The notes under the pieces are model-generated. The model saw only the letters and a program-made list of their open reading frames with translations. It did no database searches and was not told the origin of the DNA. Both the position numbers and the translations under genes were made by a program. Positions 47,262 to 59,984 of a stretch of DNA of 64,000 nt are shown piece after piece (within the stretch, counting starts at the first letter, position 1; the number at the start of each line of letters is the position of its first letter). The stretch is from contig CM040442.1 of assembly GCA_022749755.1 (NCBI GenBank), forward strand, positions 16,838,457 to 16,902,456, written 5' to 3'. Origin of the DNA: Azadirachta indica (taxonomy: Eukaryota; Streptophyta; Magnoliopsida; Sapindales; Meliaceae).

Positions 47262-48090
47262 GTACGACGAACTTATCGAGGTAAACGGTCTCTCCTGGTT
47301 AGATATCCTGAAAGGGAAAAGAGAACTATTTGAGCACCTACTCTTTTCCATCAATTGTTTGAAGTTGACTCTTTTCTGTCTTCTCAAGTGAAGCTTGCCA
47401 GCACAAATACCGTCCTAGAGACCATTCACTGACAGATCGTCAAGGTAAGCATCTTTAATACTTCTCTATTTTTTTTCTTGAGATAACCTTATGTAATGCA
47501 TCATTTGGTTAGTACAGACGTTCCATTATCTTAGGTTACACATTGAGAGTGCAAAAGAGTGCTCAATTGTGAACATTAACTTATACAAATCAATCAACCA
47601 ACTGACTTCGAAGAAGAATACACTAGAGAAAAATTGAAAAAGTGGAAGAAGCGAGAGGAAAAGTTGAAGGTTATACTGAGTGGGGAGAGGAAGAAATGGG
47701 TAGGGGAACATAGCGCTCTTAAAGATAAAGTCGTCGATCTTAAGGCTCAGGTGTTTGCACTTGGGTCTCGCACTACCGATCTTGCCCATAACAATTAGGA
47801 ACTAGAGGGTGAACTTGCCTAAACTAAATGCAAGACAGAAGAATAGTGCGATACCTTTATTAAGAAAGCTTTGGAATTAGCATGCAAGATCTTCTAAAGG
47901 AAGTATAAAGATCTTGATCTAAGTTGATTGTTTCATGATCTCAACATTCTTTAACCTGCTCCGGCAGATGCCAAAGGTCTCTAGGAGATGCTTGTTGAAG
48001 AGCTGACCAGAGTCTTGTTTGACTGACCATGCCTCCTTATATGACTTCAACCTTCAGCAGCATATCTTCTCCGAAGGATACTTAATAATT
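47262..48090 (+). pseudogene. Tat-lineage extra ORF, copy 1 (3' coiled-coil part)
   Basis: Plus-strand coding remnant continuing the frame interrupted at 40,130. A possible splice donor GTAAGC lies at 47,445. From about 47,610 the translation is a charged coiled coil (REKLKKWKKREEKLK, KWVGEHSALKDKVVDLKAQ), then stops interrupt a further helical region and an EMLVEELTRVLFD segment. The layout, an N-terminal transposon-type domain with C-terminal coiled coil, is common for this protein type. Joining to the 39.4-40.1 kb part is inferred from orientation, order and the intervening insertion. Confidence 0.5.
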
Positions 48091-48499
48091 TTATAATTAT
48101 TTTTTTTTGTTAATTTTATGTAAGATGTAAATGATTAATTTATCAATAGAGATATCTTTCATCATTATTTTCTATCTCCTTTGCTATTTTCTACAGTATG
48201 ATAGACTTCGAAAATAAAAGTGATAATCAATTAATGATAAAGAAAGCCAAATCTGAAATTAATATGATACTTTTGCTATTCGATCTGAACTGAGGTCAAA
48301 TTTCTTTTGTGATAGTTATGTTTGGAAACAGAAATTTATTTCTTTTGTCACTGTTGTTTGGCCTAAATTGGGGTCAGACCTTGTTACAATAATTTTTAGA
48401 TAAAACCAAAATTTAACAACTTCTCATCATTATATTCGATCAAAAGAGAGGTTAGATCCTTTTACGACATTTCGAAATTACAAGATCAAATAAGCACTA
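48091..48499. other. Spacer between convergent Tat reading frames
   Basis: AT-rich; probably the 3' untranslated sequences of the plus-strand extra ORF and the minus-strand pol. Nothing else is seen. Confidence 0.35.
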
Positions 48500-50262
48500 C
48501 ACGGTTTGAACTAAGATAAGATCTTTTTAAGGTATAATCACTTTAAGGGGAGTACTTCTTTAATATCTCCGTGTTCTATTGTTTTTTGACATCTTTTCCA
48601 TCTGGATCTTACAACTTCTAGACTTCTGGTTTAACGATCTTGATTACTTTATACGAACCTTCCCAAGTAGCCCCTAAGCCCTATTTTCTGAGCATTTTAG
48701 TGTTTTGGGTAATGCACCATAACACTAAATCCCCCTCTCAGAAAGCCCTTGAACGTACCGTTTTATTGTAATATTTTGCACCCTTTGTTGGTTGGCGGCC
48801 ATCTTGACAAGTGCATGATCATGCTTTACTGTTAACAAATTCAAATTTAGTTCTATTGCCTCATCATTGTTATATTCGTCGAAATATTTTACTCTAAATA
48901 AGGATATTCTATCTCTACTACTATCATTGCTTCAAAATTGAACGCTAGTAAATATGGTGTCTCACTAGTCACTGTTCCCATTGTCGTTCGATAGGCCCAA
49001 AGAACCCGAGGCAACTCATCTATTATCTCCCTTTCTTTTTGTTCAACCGCTTCTTTAATACTTTCTTAACAATCTTGTTCACTGCCTCCACTTGCTCATT
49101 CGCCTTTTTAACCATCACTAAGTTGGCTACCCAATTCGAATGGTACACCTCCTCGATAAAACCTACTATGATTAGCTTATCTACCTCTACTTTGATCATT
49201 TCTTTTTTTTTTCTGGTTGAAAACCCTTCATTTTTGCTTCATAGGTTTGAATGCTAGGTTTTCTAATAAACAATGGGAAATAACCATGAGATCAATTCCT
49301 GGCATGTCCTTATAGCTCTAGGCGAACACACCTACATGCTCTCTTAGGAAAGAGAGCAGCCTTATTTTTTTCTTTTGCTCGGTAGTTGAAAACCAATTTT
49401 TGTCACTCACTCAGGTCTTGAGGGTTCGACAGACACCGATTCTAATTTCTCTGCTGGTTCGGCTATTGATCATGTTTTTCCTTGCTCTATACTTCTTTTA
49501 AGCCTATTTATCTCCTTCTATTGCTCGGCATCCTCCTTACTCAACTCGACAATACATTTTGCCGTTATATAACACGATCACCTTGATGAGGTTGCAAAAC
49601 ATATCTAGGCAACTTCCTAGTTCCTACTTATCATGGCAATTCCCTTTTCTGCTTGGAATTTGATTTTTAGGTAATGTATACTATCCACCGCCTTTATCTT
49701 TCTTAGAAAGCGTTTTCCCCAAATCATGGTGTAGGGTATTTTTAAGTCTATCACTTGGAATTCTATTCTATCATTATGGTCTTCTGATATGGTCTCTCCC
49801 CTATACTTAATAAGAGCTGAACTAAGCTTAACTGGAGGATGTATGAATCCGTAAACATGTACAGTGCAATATCTACTAGTCCCATCTTCACATCGTCAGT
49901 CTTTAAAAAGTTCATGATCTCTTTGAATATAATATTAGATGAACTCCCTATGTCCAACAAGACCTTATTGACTTTAGCTTAGCAAATTTTTGAAGTTATA
50001 ACTAAGATGTCATTATGATGGTAGCTAACCTCAGCTTTGTCTTCATCAGTGAACATGATTGCAATCGACGATAAATGGGGTTTTTTCTCAGGTCGAACAT
50101 CCATCACGTAGTGGTCTATAGGAGTGCTCGGTAGCGAATATCTCGAATAATTCTTCCTTATGTTATTGGAGCTACTCCCTAACGTTGGTCCTCCCGAAAT
50201 TATCATGCTTCTATGAACTGGATTCTCTGATCCCATTTTCTTGTGTCTCGAGTCCTTTTCTG
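48500..50262 (-). pseudogene. Tat-lineage Ty3 pol remnant with internal deletion
   Basis: Minus-strand protease to integrase of a Tat-type element. Protease region: ISGGPTLGSSSNNIRKNYSR (about 50,210-50,140), FTDEDKAEVSYHHNDILVIT, then after one stop at 49,981, LLDIGSSSNIIF with a DIG in place of the usual D[ST]G. The N-terminal edge of RT (EVDKLIIVGFIEEVYHSNWV, VKKAN) is at 49,190-49,100. At about 49,100 it passes directly into the integrase end (EQVEAVNKIVKK), followed by NDEAIELNLNLL and LVKMAANQQRVQ. RT core, RNase H and integrase core are missing. Multiple stops. Dead. Confidence 0.8.
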
Positions 50263-51697
50263 TATTTTTCTTAATGTGCATAACATCAAGTTGATGGCGA
50301 ATATATAGATGCTTTCAATAAGCCAACTCAAACAATATCAATCTCTTTTAAAATATTTTTCTATATTTCCATAACTTATTTTCCTCTTCTTAATATGCCT
50401 TTTCTTCCCATGAGTATAGTCAATACAATTCATACTCTCTTAAATCTTTAAGTGTAGAAGAAAATGACAATGGCTTATATAACCAATTTTTTTTTTTAGT
50501 GCTTCAAACAACATGAAATTGTGCCTTCTACATATATTAGGCATGCATAATAACCCTTCACTATAGCGCCAGACAAGTTTTTATATGCAAGAAAGTCACT
50601 GATTGTTCACATTAGAATAGCTTACATTGTAAATAATTCTTTCTCATATGCATCATATATCTTAACTCCTACATTCCATAATGTTTTAAGATCATCTATC
50701 AACAGGGCAAGATATACATCAATGTCATTTTCAGGCTAGTGGAGACCCAATATGAATAAAGATAAAAGAATAAACTTTCTCTTCATACAAAACCACGGTG
50801 GAAGATTATAAGTTACAAGTAAAATTGGCCAACAACTGTATTTACTATTTAGTGTACTATAAGGACTAATCTAATCAGCTGAAAGTGCAAGTTGAAGACT
50901 TTTACTTTCTTTTGCAAAACTAGGCAATGTTTCATCCACTAATTGCCATGATGGAGTCAACAGGATGGCAGAAGATACCATCTTTTTCCCTCTCATTTGT
51001 GTGCCAAGTCAAAAGTTCGCAGTATATGGAGATTGGAACATACGCTTAAATCTTGGCATGATAGGAAAATACAACAACATCTTTGCTACCACTTTATTTG
51101 ATTTCTTCTCTACACTTGTATTAGAATTTTTCCATCTTGATTCTCTACATATAGGACATTCAGATAAAAATTCATACTCCTTTCTATATAAAACACAATC
51201 ATTGGGACAAGTACTGATTTTTTCATAATTTATATCTAATGCACTCATTAGCTTCTTTGCCTCCTACATGGAAGTAGGTAATAAATTTTCTAATGGTAGA
51301 ATATGTTTAAGACAACAAAGTAAATTTGAAAAACTTTTATCAAATTATCCATGCTTGCTTTTGACATTGTACAATTTGACTAACCCATATCATTTAGTAT
51401 ATTTTGTGCATCTAGAATAAAGTGGTTTTTTAGCATCCTCTAGTAAATCTTTAAATGTTGTAGGGTTATTGCCACAACATCTAAAAGTATCATGAACCAT
51501 TTCATGAGTGGTAGGAAAACAAACATATGATTTTTGACTTCTTGAAAAATTTGAAACATAACATGGGCACACTTTGTACATGAGCATCTAATATATTGTT
51601 CATTTTCAGAATGAAGAATTGTAATCTCCAAAAATCTATCAACCCCATCTTCATATGCTTTTGACATCCTATCATGTTTTATCTATGATTTGTCCAT
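50263..51697 (-). pseudogene. Second CACTA TNP2 remnant, truncated by Tat sequence
   Basis: The start ATG at 51,697 (MDKS, then an in-frame TAG) lines up with the start of the TNP2 copy at 14,388. Further blocks: AYEDGVDRFLEI with C-x-C pairs (51,660-51,590), CPNDCVLYRKEYEFL and CPICRESRWK (51,210-51,130), FPIMPRFKRMF, NDIDVYLALLIDDLKTLW (about 50,720-50,660) and VKGYYAC. It ends in LDVMHIKKN at about 50,265, where a complete TNP2 would continue with DUF4218 and DUF4216. Frameshifts and stops throughout. Confidence 0.82.
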
Positions 51698-52559
51698 AGT
51701 ATAATGCTGATAATAAATAAAAGGGTGAAAAAAAAACTTACTTTAAAATTGAACTTGTCCTTAATGCTTTATTTAGTATTATCAGTTGTGGAGGAAGAGT
51801 ATGGAAATACCTAAAACCTACGAACGATCAAAATATTGTAGATACATTATTAATAAAAATTAAAAAAAAATTAAAGATTCATTAATAATAAAAATAAAAC
51901 TTAGTGAAAAAAGAAACCAATATATACTAAGAAACCATATTCTGCACTATAAGAAAAATTCTCAAAAATCAAACTAAGGGGAAAATTAAGCTTACTTGTC
52001 GCCAAATTTGACAATGGAACCAGCAATTGAATTACTCACCAAATTACTTAGGGATTGTTAGCAATTTAACCAAAAAACGAGAAGTGAATGACAGCTTTTT
52101 AGGGTAATGTTACGATCATCAGCGACGAGGGTAGATCGAATAATTTGTTAGTGTAGGAGTTTTTGATTAAACATAAGAACGACATCGGTTTTGTTAGTCA
52201 CTGTAGCTATAGTAATATAGATATAGTAAATTTTAATATAGTTATTAAAACTGTTCTTAAGGTAACTGTATTCGGTTTCAATAGATATAATAAATAGAAG
52301 TACTTATTTTCATTGATTCTATCAAGAGTTTTATATCATACATAATTTGTTTTCTTTTGTCAAGAAATTCAATTTTATTTTAGCGCACTATTTATTGATA
52401 AAATTATGTCAAATTATTATAACATAAGTCATTTATATCAAGATTAAATATATCAAGAAAGACCAATTTTGTAGTAGTTATAGGGAACATATGAAGCAGC
52501 CTTTATTTAATTTTGAATAAGCGATTATTTGGCCCTATATTAGTTTTTTCTGCGAGTAA

Positions 52560-52745
52560 CGAAACATGACACATTTTACTTTTGTCATGAATCGTGACAC
52601 AGACTGGACACACAAAAACATATGTCAAGAATTTTTTAAATATATTTTTCTATTCATAATGTAAACCATGTCATTTTTTAAATACAATAAATTGGAAAGA
52701 TTATCTCTTTTGAAAATGCTTTTTTGTAAGTAATGAAACATGGGT
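52560..52745 (+). repeat. ~190-bp direct repeat, partner at 53,040-53,222
   Basis: Shared landmarks: CACATTTTACTTTT, GTCATGA-TCGTGACACA-ACT, GACACA--AAAAACAT, GTCAAG, TAATGTAAAC and GAAAAGATTATCTCTTTTG. The second copy has a TA microsatellite expansion (53,120-53,144). It could be remnants of LTRs from a small element with 300 bp between; no coding sequence lies inside. Confidence 0.6.
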
Positions 52746-53889
52746 GTGCCAAGCAAATATGAATATGCACTACCTTTGCCCCAGTATAAATTATGGTTCA
52801 AAAGATATCTCCTCTACCTTTTTTCTCTAATGACCCAGTGAAATCAGAACATTATTTATAATGAAGCTAGTTCTTAATCTAATCCTTAAGGTTGACTTTC
52901 TTTCCCATTGATGCAATGTGCTTGCTAAATAAAACATATGCAGTCCATTTATGTTCTTTGCATAAGTAGTTCCAATACAAGAAGAAAAGGCTTCCTTGGC
53001 AAAAGAGTCTTGATTTTTAATTTATGCATAATAATTAATTTCTTGACATTTACACGGCACATTTTACTTTTATCATAAGTCATGACACAAACTTGACACA
53101 TTAAAAACATGTCAAGTATTATATATATATATATATATATATTTCTGTTCTTAATGTAAACGACATTGTTTTTTGATTACCATAAATTGAAAAGATTATC
53201 TCTTTTGCACAAAAAGTTTTCTTTCAAGGCTTAGAGTTTCTTCCCCACATCCATTGCCGCCTCCAGCTCAATGGATGTAATTGTTCGATGTCGTACATGT
53301 ATGATACGTCTTCAAACAAGATATAGTTTTTGTGGAATAGAAATTTGGAACAATAGAGATTCGGAACAAGATTAGGTTTTGTGGTTTTTATGACAGCTTT
53401 TTCATCTTTCCAACAATTTTTGCATTTATGGCTATCACTTTTGGATAATCGCTTCGTTTTTGTTAATTTCATTCATCTAAATGTCAAACATAGGTAAGTG
53501 GATTGCTTGAATTTTCTTTACAATTTCTTTTCAAGTATTCACATACTTTTACTTGTTTGTCGTTATTTTCTAATTTATTATTGAATTTAGGGTTTACAAA
53601 ATAAGGTTTATGATTACATTTTTGTGGAATTTTGAGAAATGCATTCTCTAGGTGAGATATTTTTGTTTTTTATGATTTTAATTTTGACTTATTGGATTAT
53701 TATATGTTTGTTGTACTTTTAAAGTTTTAATAATAAAATTTTCATGATTTGGTATGTTGAGATTCTGCAATTAAGTTATTAACTAAAATGTCCAAGTGGT
53801 TCCTTATTTAATTTAGTTTAATTTACATTATTCACTTCAACATGAATTCATTTTCATTGTTCAATACGAGCTAGTGTATCACTATAATT

Positions 53890-54165
53890 GTTACTGCTAG
53901 TCATTTTTCTGCAGGAAACAGCCACAAAAATAGGCATTTTGCTTCAAGAAAACAATGATGAAAGAGCAACAGTGTTGTTATTTTCATGACTATTTTTATG
54001 TAGAAAATCACCAGAACAGTAGCTATTATGCTGCTATTTTGAGGCACTTTGCTGCAGTAAAACAACCATGAAATAGTAGTAATTTCGCTGTTGTTTCTGG
54101 GCATTTTTCGCTGTAAAACAACCATGAAACTGCAACATAGCTGTTGCTCTTTCTTGCCATTTTTT
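53890..54165 (+). repeat. Degenerate ~60-bp repeats within the CACTA
   Basis: Units built on AAAACAACCATGAAA and GCTGTTGCTCTTTCTTGCCATT-type words recur near 53,910, 53,970, 54,055 and 54,115. The CTG/TTGCTG content mirrors the CAGCA-rich tracts in the CACTA element at 4-15 kb. A second patch of GCTGCGCTG...TTGCCATTTGATG repeats lies at 56,908-56,970. No coding. Confidence 0.5.
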
Positions 54166-57100
54166 TAGCTTATAAACATCCATGAAATGCTAAATATTAG
54201 TTTATGTTCTAAGCTTTCTAACTCCCAAATTGTGATCTTTTGGTTCTAGTACCTTGATTCTTGTGGGAGGTGTGAAATTTCCTTAATTCTTCAGTAATCC
54301 CGTGGCTTTGTAAAGTCATTATGAAGAAAAAAGTTTCTCATGTTTTTTCCTTTTTGTTTATATTTGCTTGTTCTTTTTTTTTTTTTTCACTTTCTAAGTT
54401 AATTTATCTTGTATAGTTGTTGATGGTTAAGATTGCTAATAATCATTTTATCATACATTTATTAAATATATTCTTTATGTAGATAGTCAAATAAGAATTT
54501 AGATGAATTTGCATGGGTTTAATTATTAATCTAAGCCGTTTGATTAATTAAATTCCTAAATGAACTTGAAATGTTATTTTGTGACAATAAAGAATCTAAA
54601 AAGAAGGATTCAATAATATTTTATATTTTTTGAATAATGATCTCTCTTAATGGGAGTTAACATCTTGTTTGAAGAAATTTACATTAGTTGTTAGTGGTAG
54701 TGTATAATATATTTCTTTATGTTGATGAATGCAAGATAATAGAGCATGGTGTATGAGAGAATCTGCAGCCAATAGATAACAAACGTTTTAAAATTCCCTT
54801 GGATTAGATGCTTGAAACTAGAATTGTACATTAGATAAATTACTTGAAACTTTTTTTTTGTTACTCTATAGCATCAAATGTACATGTGACAGTTATAAAT
54901 TCAAGTTGAATATTGCAATTTAGAATAAACTTTTACATCATGGATAGTTACAACTGGATGATAATTGTTTTCTCATTTATGTCTTTATTGATGGAATTAC
55001 ATTAATGGGTCATAAGATGACTGAAAGAAGTAAATTTTGTGTCTCATTTTCTCTACGCACGTGTGAACTCTTATATTTTATATTCTTCGTCATTTGGCTT
55101 GATCATCATAGACTTGAGTATTGGAATAATGTTATTTTATAAATTACTTGTTTCAAGTTTATAATTTGTATGATATTAAATGTTCTACACCAAACTATAA
55201 TGCAAATAATTTATGTTCTGAGTTACAAGTTTTTTATTAATTGTTCTCTTAATTGCTTTTAAAGCATATAATTGATGACTTAATATTTATTGGACCTTTA
55301 GACTTACTTAGCTCAATGCTAAATATTTGCACATTAACTCAGCTATCATCTGTTAAATTAATAATGTACGAAGAGGTATATGTAGTTTGAAATAGTTGGC
55401 GATAGCATTGAAGAAAAGGCGTTAATAGTTTAAGATGTTATAACTTGTTGGATTTATTAATATAGCTATAGGTTAATTGTAGGTACGTTTTGAACATTTA
55501 TGTAGTTTTAACATATTTTTGAAAAAAATTATGTAATTTACAATTATTTATTCTAAATTTTGAATATTAGGTAGATAATCAATTAATATATAAATGTAAT
55601 AGTTATAAAATTATATAATATTTCAAAAATTATCATGATACAAAATAAGAATCATAGCAAATCAATATAAAAATGTCATAAATTTTTTATGAATAAATTT
55701 CAAGAATCTTGAATATATCTGATAGTTCTTAATACATTCTGTATCAGTGTATCTTGACATATATTTTAAGTGTTATATCTTATGACATTTAGAATGTATC
55801 ACCTACTTTTAAGGTGATCTACACTAACACAAAAGAAAAAGGTCAAGAAAAGATTTATAGTATGGGAAGTCTTATTGTTTATGAAACATTCATAAGATGA
55901 GCATTATCCTTATTTTCTTTGATTTGAGGAAGAAAAAACTGTCACGTATTTTTAACGACCAGTCTGAATATTGTATGTAGTGGAATATGTTTATGATTAT
56001 CATGACTCCAAAAGTTTTATTTTCTTCGTTGTTTATGTAATTGCCTTGCTATGATTCTTACATTGATCAGTCGAAAAACCATGGTATTGCTTTTTTTTTT
56101 TTTTTTTTAGCTATGGCTTGTAGAAGTTATAACCTGAAAATTATTTTATGCTGAGAAGCTAATACAATCTAAAGTAACTGCTGTCAGTATCTTAATTAGT
56201 TAAAAAATATTTACAGCTGTGGTTTTCTTATTTGTTGTGGTGTTGCATCACAGAAAGTCATTAGGGTTGTCCTTTTATCTTAGCTAGGTTTATCTTTTTG
56301 CCTTATATAGTTATATTTCCTCAGTCTAAGATAAAGAACTATTGTGTTTATCACAGCTCATAACAAGTCATTAAGGCTGTGTTTTCCCATGTCTGGGACA
56401 TTCATCTTCAATGGCATTGATAACAAGTCCCAATTGCTAACCCTATACTAAAATTCGATGCTGCAAATGCTGAATTAGCTGGTACCCTGCAATCAAATTC
56501 TCCTTTGTAGCTAGTATCAGTACCGTGATTTTATTGGCAGATTATTTTTTCAATCATGTAAATGTGGCTGTCAAATAAATATGCTTAAAAATGAATAGTT
56601 TAATTTGTCTTTTTATTACAAAAGGTCTTATAATTTATTTTACTTAAATTTATGATAATTTTTATTTCGTAGCTAATAGGTTGGAGATATTTTTAATGCA
56701 CATCATAGACAACATGTGAGTTTCGATGCAGATACTCAAAAGTCATCTATGAACGAGGGTTGTTACTATATTAATTTAACTTATTAATAAACTATAATGT
56801 GATGAAGCTAATTAATTTGTTAGGTTGTAATTATCGTTAATACGATGAAATTAATTTGTTGCGCAAGCTGGCTATGTTGCTGAGTTTCGAGTTTTTTGAG
56901 TTTTGATATTGCTGCGCTGTTGCCATTTGATGTTGTTGCAATTGCCATTTGATGCTGCTGCGCTGAAAATGTAGTTAATTTTGGACTTGATGCTCTAAAC
57001 CAGAAACATCTTGGAACGAGTTTTATTTTACACTTGTATTATGCCTTAAAAAAAAATTTCCCTTTTTTTTTTGTAATTAGTTATTAAATATCATTTATTA

Positions 57101-57400
57101 AAATGAAAGACAATTAATCCGTTATAAAATAAATTACTTAATGATTCTAAACAAATAGAGTTCTTGCATGCCTTTTATTGCCTTTTAAAATATTATTACT
57201 ACTTTAATTATCAAGAATGTGGAGTATAGCATAGAAAATAAAATTTATTCATACTTCTGCAAAAATAAAATATACTTCTGATGAAAATTGGAATAATAAA
57301 AATAATTACAAATAACTAATATTATTTGCAGCTGAATATTTGATGATTAAAGATGGTAGCAAAAAAGATATATAAATTTTTTAAACTATTTGCGGTCGCT
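54166..57400. other. AT-rich interior of candidate CACTA, no gene
   Basis: No reading frame of recognisable family. A T20 tract lies at about 56,091-56,109. Otherwise featureless. Confidence 0.35.
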
Positions 57401-57591
57401 GGATATTGGTTGTAGAGTTGGCCACAAGTACTTTTTGTCGTGATGAAAAACAGCCGGTAGTGAGAAAAAAATTTTTTGTCAGGACTTATTGCAACCAATG
57501 AAATTTGGTTACAATTAATTGCAATTCAGCTGAATTTATATATTATCAATGACGAATTTTTCAACCGCTAAAGAATCCTTTTCTTGTAGTG

Positions 57592-59984
57592 ATATAGAGA
57601 ATTTTATATCGTTTTTTCAAAAAAAAAAAAAAAAAAGATCATGCACTAAGGGCAAGTTACATGAGTACTTCCACAACCACCTCATTTACAATACAAGTGC
57701 GTATCCGTTCTTCATGTCATGTTTTAAAATTTTATAAATCGATTATTTCAGTATTCAAATAGAATTTTTTAAAGTAGAGTTTTTACCTGTAAAATTTTTA
57801 TGAGTAGAGTTTTTAATAAAAATTAATTTTAATATTTTGTAAATTTTTTTCAAATTACGTGACATAAAAATGCAAAAAATATATTAAAGTACAAGTTTTA
57901 GACAAAAATATGAGTTTTGCTTGTTAATATAAAGAGATTAAAAAAGCAATTAGAGTTTTGAAGCCCTTTTTTACTAGAGATTAAATAATTTGAAATTATT
58001 AAAATAGACAAAAATCTAAATTTTTATTATTAAATAAAGACTAGAAAAGAAAATAGAGTTCACTGAAATAAATTAAAATACAGAATTGATGACTGAATCA
58101 ACCAAAGTGGACCGGTCGAAAAAAAATTTGCCCACATAAATCTAAATTTTCTCGTCAATTTGAAGAGAGAAGCATAGCATCAGTGACTTAGGATGACATT
58201 TCCCCATCGTGGGACATAGCTTGTGATTTCAAATTTGGACCACTATAAAAATAAACAAATAAATAAATCAATTTTGGATAACTCTGTGAAATTAGGTTGA
58301 TACTTTGTCTGCATTTCTTTGGAACATAAAATGACAAGTTTACTAATGTAAAGTTCATGCATCTGATTTTCACACATTCTTTTCCTAAAATATACTCATT
58401 AGAAAATGAGAATCTGTTGTGCTTTTACTTAAATTTTGAATAATTTACTAAATAATAATAAACACCTACTTTTATATGATAACTAATTTAATTAATTATT
58501 TATTAGCAGCTTATCTTTTATAACTAGTAATACTAGTTTAAAAGTAACAACAGTTCAATTCAAACATGTTCTAAGTTATAGCAATAATTCAATAATGTAT
58601 ATAAACAGCCAAACAATTCTGAAATGAAACTTTTTAAAACAACATACAGTAAATATAAGACAAAATATATCATTACAAAGAATCATAAGAGTCATTGCAC
58701 TAAACAATAGGAATATGACTGAGTATTTTTAAAAACTATTAGAACTTATCTAACTATTCAATAAGTCAAATTTTAAAAATTTATATCTCAAAAGAATCTA
58801 AACTCCAAATGTCAACCTCAATCTTAACATGCCATTAACAATTCAAGTCTTTAGAAACTTGAATATGCCCTCCTTGTGAGGAAATTTTGTTCTGTATAGG
58901 GGAATGGTCAAAATGTAAATGTGGTAATTCTTGAGAGAAATAGAAATGTAGAAGAACAAAACAAGATGACAGTGTGAAAAAGTATTTACTTTAATTTATA
59001 AGTATGTTTATTTTCTATTTATACTTGGATAGCTTGCCATTGAGTCCTTGAGGTCCTTGTAATTCTAAGTCATTGTAGCCGATCCTCCTTAGACAATATA
59101 ATCGTTGTACAAAATGGCGGTGCCTGGCTCCATCAAGGCCCACATTTTTTCTTAAGTTAATTTTTATTATAGTATTTATGTTTTAGACTCATTGTTTAGG
59201 TTTATAATTTGGCTGTTGTATTTTGTAAAATTATCTATTTACCTCTTATTTTATTAATTATTTTTAAAATGTTAAATAATTAATTTTGCCTTTTAAATTT
59301 TTGGCCCCCCAGGTATCTATTTTTAGTTGTGTTCCTAATTGTACATGGGTGACGTATCAAATAGCAATTCTATCATAGCATAACTCTTTGTGTGCATTCC
59401 TACTCAATCCAAAGTAACAATATATACTAAGGTAGTATCTTTCTTTTTTATGAAATTTGAATGAGTAAAATATGAATTTGATTGAAATCTGAATATGGTT
59501 GATATGTTTTTTTATTCTTTTACTTTAAACATTTTAATATACATATTATGTTGTTTGTTTTTATAAAAATAAAAAATTTGAAACTATTAGGTTGATACGT
59601 ATGGCCTAAAAAATTAAAACTAATATATTAAATTGTTAACATATATAAATGTTAAGTAATAAATTAATGATAATATTGACAAATAAAATATTTAATTCAT
59701 TCATACATTTAATTATTTATATTTAAATTAAAAAAAATTTTAACTTAATCATATTAAGACATTTTTAATAAATTTTCAGACATAAATTAAAAAATAAACA
59801 ACTCTTAAATCATCTGAATAAAATTATTTAGGTTTAAATCAAAATAACAAACAACTCCTAAGGGCCATTGAAAAGTCTAGTATACAAACAGCTCCTAAGT
59901 GTCACAGAAAAGTCTGGTATACAATTCATTAAATGTTGGTTATAAGATGACGAGAGTAAAATTGCTTTATTAAATCATGTACTT
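57592..59984. other. AT-rich spacer, no gene
   Basis: A poly-A run at about 57,619-57,636 follows the CACTA end. 58,860-59,150 is less AT-rich and contains CTATTTATACTTGG; it could be an LTR or promoter remnant, but nothing confirms this. Confidence 0.35.

Larger units (their letters stand above)
51945..57591. mobile_element. Probable non-autonomous CACTA element
   Basis: The left end CACTATAAGAAAA (51,945-51,957) and right end TTTTCTTGTAGTG (57,579-57,591) are inverted copies differing at one of 13 bases; the right one is the common plant CACTA terminus. Subterminal DNA on both sides carries GTCGC/GCGAC words. The inside (5.6 kb) has no TNP2 or other recognised transposase frame. Flanking triplets are CTG and ATA, so no 3-bp target duplication is seen, and the ends may belong to different elements. 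Confidence 0.5.
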
